This document shows positions 18,563 to 23,126 of a stretch of DNA of 23,126 nt, in pieces; positions within the stretch are counted from its first letter, which is position 1, and the number at the start of each line of letters is the position of its first letter. Under the pieces are notes generated by a model that saw only the letters and a list, made by a program, of their open reading frames with translations, did no database searches and was not told where the DNA came from. The translations under genes and the position numbers were made by a program. The DNA is from JBDKTH01 sp964558295 (GTDB taxonomy: Bacteria > Planctomycetota > Planctomycetia > Pirellulales > Thermoguttaceae). The stretch lies in contig CAZLDQ010000085.1 of assembly GCA_964558295.1 (NCBI GenBank), positions 1 to 23,126 of the forward strand, read 5' to 3'.

Positions 18563-19486
18563 ATGCCATACCGCCGCCTGGGACAATCCGCGTTAGAAAT
18601 CTCGCCGGTTGCCTTGGGTTGTTGGCCGCTGGCTGGAATCACCAGCGGGGTGATCACCGAAAAGGAGGCCGTGGCCGTGATCCACGCGGCACGTGACGCT
18701 GGCGTCAACCACCTCGACACGGCGTACGCTTACGGGCATCGCGGTGAAAGCGAACGGCTCATCGCCCGGGCGCTCGGCACTGGGCGTAAAGAGGTTGTGC
18801 TGGCCACGAAGGTGGGGGTCTACTGGGACGAGAACGGAGCACTGCAGCGCACGGGCCGGCCCGACCTGCTCCGCCGTCACGTGGAGGAAAGCCTTCGGCG
18901 TCTGGAGGTCGACGAGGTCGAATTGCTCTACCTCCATGCTCCGGCCGACGACGCACCACTGGCCGACACAGCCGGACTGTTCCGGGAGTTGCTGGCCGAA
19001 GGGAAAACACGGGCGGTGGGGGTGTCGAACCTTTCCGTCGAACAGATGGAAGCCTTCGCCCGCGAGTGTCCCTTGGTTGCCTGTCAGGTGCGTTACAACC
19101 GCCTGCAACGTGAGATCGAAGCCGACATTCTTCCTTGGTGCCGGGCAAACCACGTGAGTGTCATGGCCTACGAGCCCCTAGCCCTGGGCCTGTTGACCGG
19201 CAAGTTCACCCGCGACCACGTCTTTTCCGACGACGACTGGCGTCGCCGGTCGCCGCTCTTTCAAGGCGAAGCCTGGGCGAACAACCTGGACGAGGTCGAA
19301 CGGATGCGTTCCGTTGCAGAGTCGCTCGGCTGCTCGGTTGCCCAATTGGCCGTTGCTTGGGTCGTGTCGCAACCGGGAGTCACCGCAGCCCTCTGCGGGG
19401 CTAAGCATCCTGAGCAGATACGCGAAACGGCCCAGGCCATGTCGCTGGCCCTGTCGTGGCCGGAACCCGGGGGGCTTCCTGACTGA
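18563..19486 (+). CDS. Aldo/keto reductase
   Basis: This 307-residue cytoplasmic enzyme reduces carbonyls, or oxidises alcohols or sugars, with NAD(P)H. The catalytic tetrad is intact: Asp52 and Tyr57 in HLDTAYAYG, Lys83 in LATKVG and His125 in LLYLHAPADD. The coenzyme-binding end is visible in VSQPGVTAALCGAKHPEQI, near residues 265-283. The PYRRLG start is typical of bacterial sugar or L-fucose dehydrogenase-like members. I chose ATG at 18563; an upstream GTG at 18542 overlaps the previous stop (GTGA) but has no ribosome site. No signal peptide is present, unlike the other enzymes of the run, so it would act on a product that has been imported. Substrate unknown. Confidence 0.93.
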   Translation: MPYRRLGQSALEISPVALGCWPLAGITSGVITEKEAVAVIHAARDAGVNHLDTAYAYGHRGESERLIARALGTGRKEVVLATKVGVYWDENGALQRTGRPDLLRRHVEESLRRLEVDEVELLYLHAPADDAPLADTAGLFRELLAEGKTRAVGVSNLSVEQMEAFARECPLVACQVRYNRLQREIEADILPWCRANHVSVMAYEPLALGLLTGKFTRDHVFSDDDWRRRSPLFQGEAWANNLDEVERMRSVAESLGCSVAQLAVAWVVSQPGVTAALCGAKHPEQIRETAQAMSLALSWPEPGGLPD

Positions 19487-19528
19487 CTTTCATCGATTCC
19501 TTGCGCTGCCTGCATTGTGAGAAACACC

Positions 19529-21313
19529 ATGGCGAAATCCTTGTTGCAAGTGGTTGTCCTCCTTGGCCTGTTGGGCGCGGTCACGGCCCACGCAGCCGAA
19601 GGGCCTTGGCAAGAACCGGCGGATATCGAGTTTACGGCCCAGTGCGATGGTTCGCTCCAGCGCTACGTCATCCTGGTCCCGAAGGCGTTTGACCCGACCC
19701 GCCCGGTTGACCTGGTGATCGCCTTGCATGGACACGGGAGTGATCGCTGGCAGTTCATCCGCAACGACCGTGCGGAGTGCCGCGGCATGCGCGACTACGC
19801 AGCCGAGGCGGGGATGCTGTTCGTTGCGCCCGACTATCGCGCCAAGACCTCGTGGATGGGGCCCACGGCCGAGGCCGACGTGCTCCAGATCCTCGAAGAA
19901 CTTGGTGCCAAGTATCCCGTGCGACACGTGTTTCTCTGCGGTGGTTCGATGGGAGCGAGTTCCGCTTTGACGTTTGCCGCCTTGCACCCCGATCGGGTCG
20001 ATGGAGTGGTCGCCTTGAACGGCACGGCCAACCACGTCGAATACCAAGGGTTTCAGGACGCGATTGCCCACTCGTTTGGCGGTTCCAAAGCGGCGATTCC
20101 CCAGGTCTATGCCGAGCGTAGCGCGGAGTTGCACGCCGCCCGGCTGACCATGCCGATGGCGGCCACCGTGGGAGGTCGCGATAAGACGGTGCCCCCCGAT
20201 AGCGTGCGGCGGTTGTTTCACGCCCTCAAGCAACAAGGCCGGCCGGTGCGCCTGATTGATCGTCCCGACGACGGCCACGCAACCAACTACGACGACACGA
20301 TGGCCGCAATGCGTTTTGTTGCGGAAGAGGTTGGGCGGAGAGCGAGTCGCCGTGCCATTCCGCTGCCCGACTACTGCAACACGCCTGACGCGATGGCCCT
20401 GCTGGCCGATGGGAGCGTGTTGCTCTCCGTGCCGAACTTCACCGACCCGACGGCGCCCGGGGTGATCATGAAGCTTGCCTCGAATGACGAGGTCTCGCTG
20501 TTTTGCCGCCTGCCGCTTCATCCTGAGACGGGACGCGTCCATCCGATGGGCATTCGCCAGGCGCCGTCGGGCGACCTCTATGTGGCCGACTGCCAGTGCA
20601 TGGACGAGACGCCGAATAATGCCCGCCTGCTGTGTATCCGCATGGTTGATGGGCGGCCCGGCTCTGTCGAGGTCGTCGCCCTCGGGCTGAACGTGGCTAA
20701 CGGCGTGGCGATCCGCGACGGGTTCGTCTATGTCACCGATTCTGCTCGGGGAAAGGCCGACGATGACACGGTCATCAGCGCCGTTTATCGCTTCCGGCTT
20801 GACGAACGCGACGTCCAACTGGCTCCGGGCAACAACGATCCACATCTGGTTACGACGCTCAAGACGGTCTCTAAAGAGATACCCGTCGGCGCCGACGGGA
20901 TTGATTTTGACGACGCGGGCACCCTGTATGTGGCCAATTGCGGCGATGCGTCGATTGAGAAGATCGTCCTCGACGCGACCGGCAAGCTCGTGCGTCAGGA
21001 AGTGCTCTCCGCCCCAGGCGCCGGCGGCATGAAATCGGCCGACGGCATCTTTTACGACCGCCGCACAAAACAAGTCTATGTGGCCGACATTTTGGCGAAC
21101 GCCATTCGCACCGTGGCCCACGATGGCCGCGTCGAAACCGTGGCCCAGAACGGCGACTCCGACGGCTCAGCCGGACTGTTGGATGGTCCCAGCGAGGTGA
21201 TCGTCCGCGGCCAAGAGCTGATCGTTGCCAATTTCGACCGTGTGTTTCCCGGCAGTGTCAACACAAAGCCGGATAAGCCCTATACGCTGACCGTGATCAA
21301 TAAGGGGAGATAG
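19529..21313 (+). CDS. Secreted alpha/beta hydrolase fused to a C-terminal beta-propeller
   Basis: The 594-residue protein has a signal peptide (1-23) and then an alpha/beta hydrolase domain (about 40-270). The oxyanion segment is HGHG (67-70), the nucleophile is Ser140 in CGGSMGASS, and probable triad partners are Asp218 (GGRDKTVPP) and His250 (PDDGHATNYDD). This resembles secreted esterases of the polyhydroxybutyrate-depolymerase/feruloyl-esterase type. The rest (about 277-590) is a propeller of the SMP-30/NHL kind, with repeated blades such as SGDLYVADCQC, AGTLYVANCGDASIEKI and TKQVYVADILANAIRTV. The fusion could combine ester hydrolysis with lactone hydrolysis or with substrate binding. 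I chose ATG at 19529, directly before the signal peptide, over GTG at 19517. It lies 42 bases after the reductase. Confidence 0.88.
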   Translation: MAKSLLQVVVLLGLLGAVTAHAAEGPWQEPADIEFTAQCDGSLQRYVILVPKAFDPTRPVDLVIALHGHGSDRWQFIRNDRAECRGMRDYAAEAGMLFVAPDYRAKTSWMGPTAEADVLQILEELGAKYPVRHVFLCGGSMGASSALTFAALHPDRVDGVVALNGTANHVEYQGFQDAIAHSFGGSKAAIPQVYAERSAELHAARLTMPMAATVGGRDKTVPPDSVRRLFHALKQQGRPVRLIDRPDDGHATNYDDTMAAMRFVAEEVGRRASRRAIPLPDYCNTPDAMALLADGSVLLSVPNFTDPTAPGVIMKLASNDEVSLFCRLPLHPETGRVHPMGIRQAPSGDLYVADCQCMDETPNNARLLCIRMVDGRPGSVEVVALGLNVANGVAIRDGFVYVTDSARGKADDDTVISAVYRFRLDERDVQLAPGNNDPHLVTTLKTVSKEIPVGADGIDFDDAGTLYVANCGDASIEKIVLDATGKLVRQEVLSAPGAGGMKSADGIFYDRRTKQVYVADILANAIRTVAHDGRVETVAQNGDSDGSAGLLDGPSEVIVRGQELIVANFDRVFPGSVNTKPDKPYTLTVINKGR

Positions 21314-21336
21314 TCGCACCTTGGAGGACTGATCCC

Positions 21337-22185
21337 ATGTTCCGAACACTTCTGGCTCTCGCCGTCACGGTCCTCGTAGGTGGCAACGTCCATTCCGAGG
21401 AGAAGAAGGCTCCGGAGCCTGCAATCCGATATGCATTGAAACAGGACCTCTTCTATCTGCCCCAGAGCGAGGCCGAGGTTACGCCCTACCAGCGCGAAAT
21501 GTGCCGCTTGGACGTCTACTATCCCGAGAACCGGGCCGGGTTTGCGACCCTGGTGTGGATTCATGGCGGCGGACTCTATGGCGGTACTCGGAAGATCTAT
21601 CCCCAGCTAAAAGACCAGGGAATGGCGGTCGTCTCGATCGGCTATCGCTTGCATCCCAAGGTCACCTGCCCGGCCTATTTGCAGGACGTGGCCGCCGGCG
21701 TAGCCTGGACCTTTCAAAACATCAAACAGTACGGCGGCGATCCCGACAAGATCGTCGTCGCTGGAGGTTCCGCCGGCGCTTATCTGGCCAGCATGATCGG
21801 GCTGGACAAACGCTGGCTGGCCGCGCACAACATCGACGCCAACCGGATTGCCGGACTGGCCGCGCTCAGCGGTCACATGATCACCCACCTGACCGTGCGC
21901 AAGGAGCAGGGAATCGCCGAGACCCAACCGGTCATCGATCAGTATGCCCCGCTGAGTCATCTCCGCGCTGACGCCCCGCCGATTCTCCTGATTACTGGGG
22001 ATCGCGAGTTGGAAATGCTCGGACGTTACGAAGAAAATGCCTACATGATGCGCATGCTCAAACTCGTGGGACACAAGAACGTCACGCTCTATGAACTCCA
22101 AGGATACGACCACGGGTCAGTCCATTTCGCCGCATTTCTCCCCATGTGGAGATGGGTGAAGAGTGTCCTGGCCCAACGACAATAA
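21337..22185 (+). CDS. Secreted HSL-type alpha/beta hydrolase (esterase/carboxylesterase)
   Basis: The 282-residue protein has a signal peptide (1-20) and the hormone-sensitive-lipase fold signature: oxyanion motif HGGG (76-79), nucleophile Ser145 in AGGSAGAYLA (142-151), probable acid Asp222 (LITGDRE) and His259 (GYDHGSVH). Such enzymes cleave short-chain esters, including acetyl groups on sugars. The ATG has GGAGG nine bases upstream and follows the previous stop by 23 bases, so this is the last gene of the run. With two different secreted ester hydrolases in one operon, a heavily acylated extracellular substrate is likely; its identity is not shown. Confidence 0.92.
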   Translation: MFRTLLALAVTVLVGGNVHSEEKKAPEPAIRYALKQDLFYLPQSEAEVTPYQREMCRLDVYYPENRAGFATLVWIHGGGLYGGTRKIYPQLKDQGMAVVSIGYRLHPKVTCPAYLQDVAAGVAWTFQNIKQYGGDPDKIVVAGGSAGAYLASMIGLDKRWLAAHNIDANRIAGLAALSGHMITHLTVRKEQGIAETQPVIDQYAPLSHLRADAPPILLITGDRELEMLGRYEENAYMMRMLKLVGHKNVTLYELQGYDHGSVHFAAFLPMWRWVKSVLAQRQ

Positions 22186-22274
22186 CCCCTTCGATCAGCA
22201 CCGAGGCGTTGCCAAAAGACTCTCGCAACGCTTGACGTTCGCGATACAGAGAAGCAGGCAAACGGATTCATGTC

Positions 22275-22307
22275 GTGAAAGGATAGAGCCGCATCTCCTC
22301 CTTTCAC
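22275..22307 (+). terminator. Possible terminator after the hydrolase operon
   Basis: GTGAAAGGA (22275-22283) pairs perfectly with TCCTTTCAC (22299-22307) around a 15-base loop. It is followed within three bases by a T-rich, imperfect tract. It starts 90 bases beyond the last hydrolase gene. The long loop and weak T tract make it uncertain. Confidence 0.4.
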
Positions 22308-22344
22308 TCGGTTGATTCTTTGACATCGTGGTCCAAGTTATCAC

Positions 22345-22349
22345 GGGGG
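22345..22349 (+). promoter_or_regulatory. Possible ribosome binding site for the prepilin-like gene
   Basis: GGGGG six bases before ATG at 22356 can pair with the anti-Shine-Dalgarno sequence if one G:U wobble is allowed. It supports the upstream start but is not decisive. Confidence 0.4.
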
Positions 22350-22355
22350 TGTCTT

Positions 22356-23126
22356 ATGGTTTGTTCTGTCTGCGCGGTAGTTCAGCGTGTCGTTTTCGAC
22401 GAACCCTGTGGTGAAGCGAGCAGGGCAGAGGCGGCGTTTCCTGAGACGCGATGGAGTCTGCCTCCCAGGAAACGCCCTGGATCGGTGGCGTTGCGAGTGG
22501 ATTTTCCAGGCGGCTTCACGTTGGTCGAGCTCCTAGTGGTCATCGCCATCATTGGGATTCTCATTGCCTTGCTGCTCCCTGCCGTCCAAGCAGCCCGGGA
22601 AGCTGCCCGGCGATCCCAGTGTTCTAACAACTTGAAGCAGATCATCCTGGCCACGCATACCTACCACGATGTGAACAAGGCATTGCCCCCAGGCTCGACA
22701 CTTCACAACCCTATCCATCGTGGAAACGTGTTTCTCCGGCTGCTCCCCTTCATGGAACAGAAGCCGCTGTATGACGAGATCAGCCCTTTCTTCCGTACAG
22801 TCAAGGGAGATGGGCTCACGCCAGAAGACGCCACGGGATTCGGCTGGGGAACGGATACCATCACCCTGAGCAATGGCCAAGCACTTGGCAGCGTACGGAT
22901 TGCCGCGCTGCAGTGTCCCTCCGACCGGTACACGGGTCAGTTGGTCAAGTACGCCGACAACTGGACGGAAGCACATCCCTGCACCTATGCGGCCTCGGCT
23001 GGCCCCACGGCCGACAGCAATCTGGTTGGCTATGGAGGCTGCTCGGATATGGCAACCTATGTAACCTACACGCACCCCTTTGAAGCTAGCGTTTTGTTTT
23101 GGTGTTGCCCTTTCTCTTGGCAAGGA
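22356..23126 (+). CDS. DUF1559 type IV prepilin-like protein, 3'-truncated
   Basis: The frame runs off the window after 257 codons. It contains the prepilin cleavage site and helix GGFTLVELLVVIAIIGILIA followed by LLPAVQAAREAARRSQCSNNLKQI, the hallmark of the large planctomycete DUF1559 family. A peptidase cuts after the Gly of GFTLVE, and the hydrophobic helix then anchors or assembles the protein; the rest (LPPGS, later CPSD and YAASAGP) is the extracytoplasmic domain. Start choice is unsure. ATG at 22356 has a wobble ribosome site but gives a 52-residue leader, long for the family. In-frame GTG codons at 22485 and 22497 would give short leaders but have weak ribosome sites. The last codons before the edge are unusual for the family, but too few to judge. 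Confidence 0.88.
   Translation, partial: MVCSVCAVVQRVVFDEPCGEASRAEAAFPETRWSLPPRKRPGSVALRVDFPGGFTLVELLVVIAIIGILIALLLPAVQAAREAARRSQCSNNLKQIILATHTYHDVNKALPPGSTLHNPIHRGNVFLRLLPFMEQKPLYDEISPFFRTVKGDGLTPEDATGFGWGTDTITLSNGQALGSVRIAALQCPSDRYTGQLVKYADNWTEAHPCTYAASAGPTADSNLVGYGGCSDMATYVTYTHPFEASVLFWCCPFSWQG
22433..22476. repeat. Perfect 11-bp inverted repeat in the prepilin leader
   Basis: GGCGTTTCCTG (22433-22443) pairs with CAGGAAACGCC (22466-22476). Inside the loop AGAC (22444-22447) can pair with GTCT (22456-22459), extending the structure. It lies between ATG 22356 and the pilin helix, so it is either within an unusual leader peptide or in an untranslated leader. Confidence 0.6.

Noticed and set aside
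19490..21121. 543-codon minus-strand frame over the hydrolase-propeller gene
   Set aside because: Same codon-aligned antisense effect; the plus-strand gene has signal peptide, triad and propeller blades.

Overview
The window reads as a chromosomal piece of a planctomycete. The strongest marker is the prepilin-like gene cut by the right edge (type IV pilin-like N-terminus with the DUF1559 signature). It is supported by a primary sigma factor with a long acidic N-terminus, a secreted sulfatase, an HzsA-related beta-propeller with two haem-c motifs, and small zinc-ribbon membrane proteins. High GC and few TTA/CTA/TCA codons fit the Pirellulales side of the phylum, but that placement is inference. 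No rRNA, tRNA, CRISPR array, IS element or phage gene was recognised. The first 51 bases are a pure C run, almost certainly a contig-end artefact that cuts off the first gene.

Layout. 1-2945 (minus): a 3'-truncated AraC-family regulator and a secreted sulfatase, separated by two adjacent hairpins. 3138-4721 (minus): primary sigma factor with a TTG start and a clear intrinsic terminator, preceded by about 800 bp without a recognisable gene. 5521-6057 (plus): small zinc-ribbon membrane protein. 6186-6965 (minus): SAM-dependent methyltransferase, with about 550 bp of non-coding DNA upstream. 7516-9726 (minus): nifU-nifS, a Fe-S cluster assembly pair with its own promoter. 9868-14400 (minus): RND efflux adaptor and permease, 3 nt apart. 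14401-14718: divergent control region. 14719-22185 (plus): a tight five-gene run of IclR regulator, HzsA-related di-haem propeller, aldo/keto reductase, alpha/beta hydrolase-propeller fusion and HSL-type hydrolase. 22356-end (plus): truncated DUF1559 prepilin-like gene.

How the parts may work together. The five-gene plus-strand run looks like an inducible catabolic operon. A canonical promoter precedes the IclR gene, gaps are 17-42 nt, three products carry signal peptides (two hydrolases and the haem-propeller protein), and the reductase is cytoplasmic. This suggests extracytoplasmic ester or lactone hydrolysis, perhaps with redox chemistry, feeding a cytoplasmic NAD(P)H-dependent step; the substrate cannot be named from sequence. 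The IclR promoter region is shared with the divergent efflux operon, so one regulator could control both uptake/breakdown and export. This operon is the best candidate in the window for an undescribed system. The rest is housekeeping (sigma factor, Fe-S assembly) or standard planctomycete accessory content (sulfatase with AraC regulator, DUF1559 protein).
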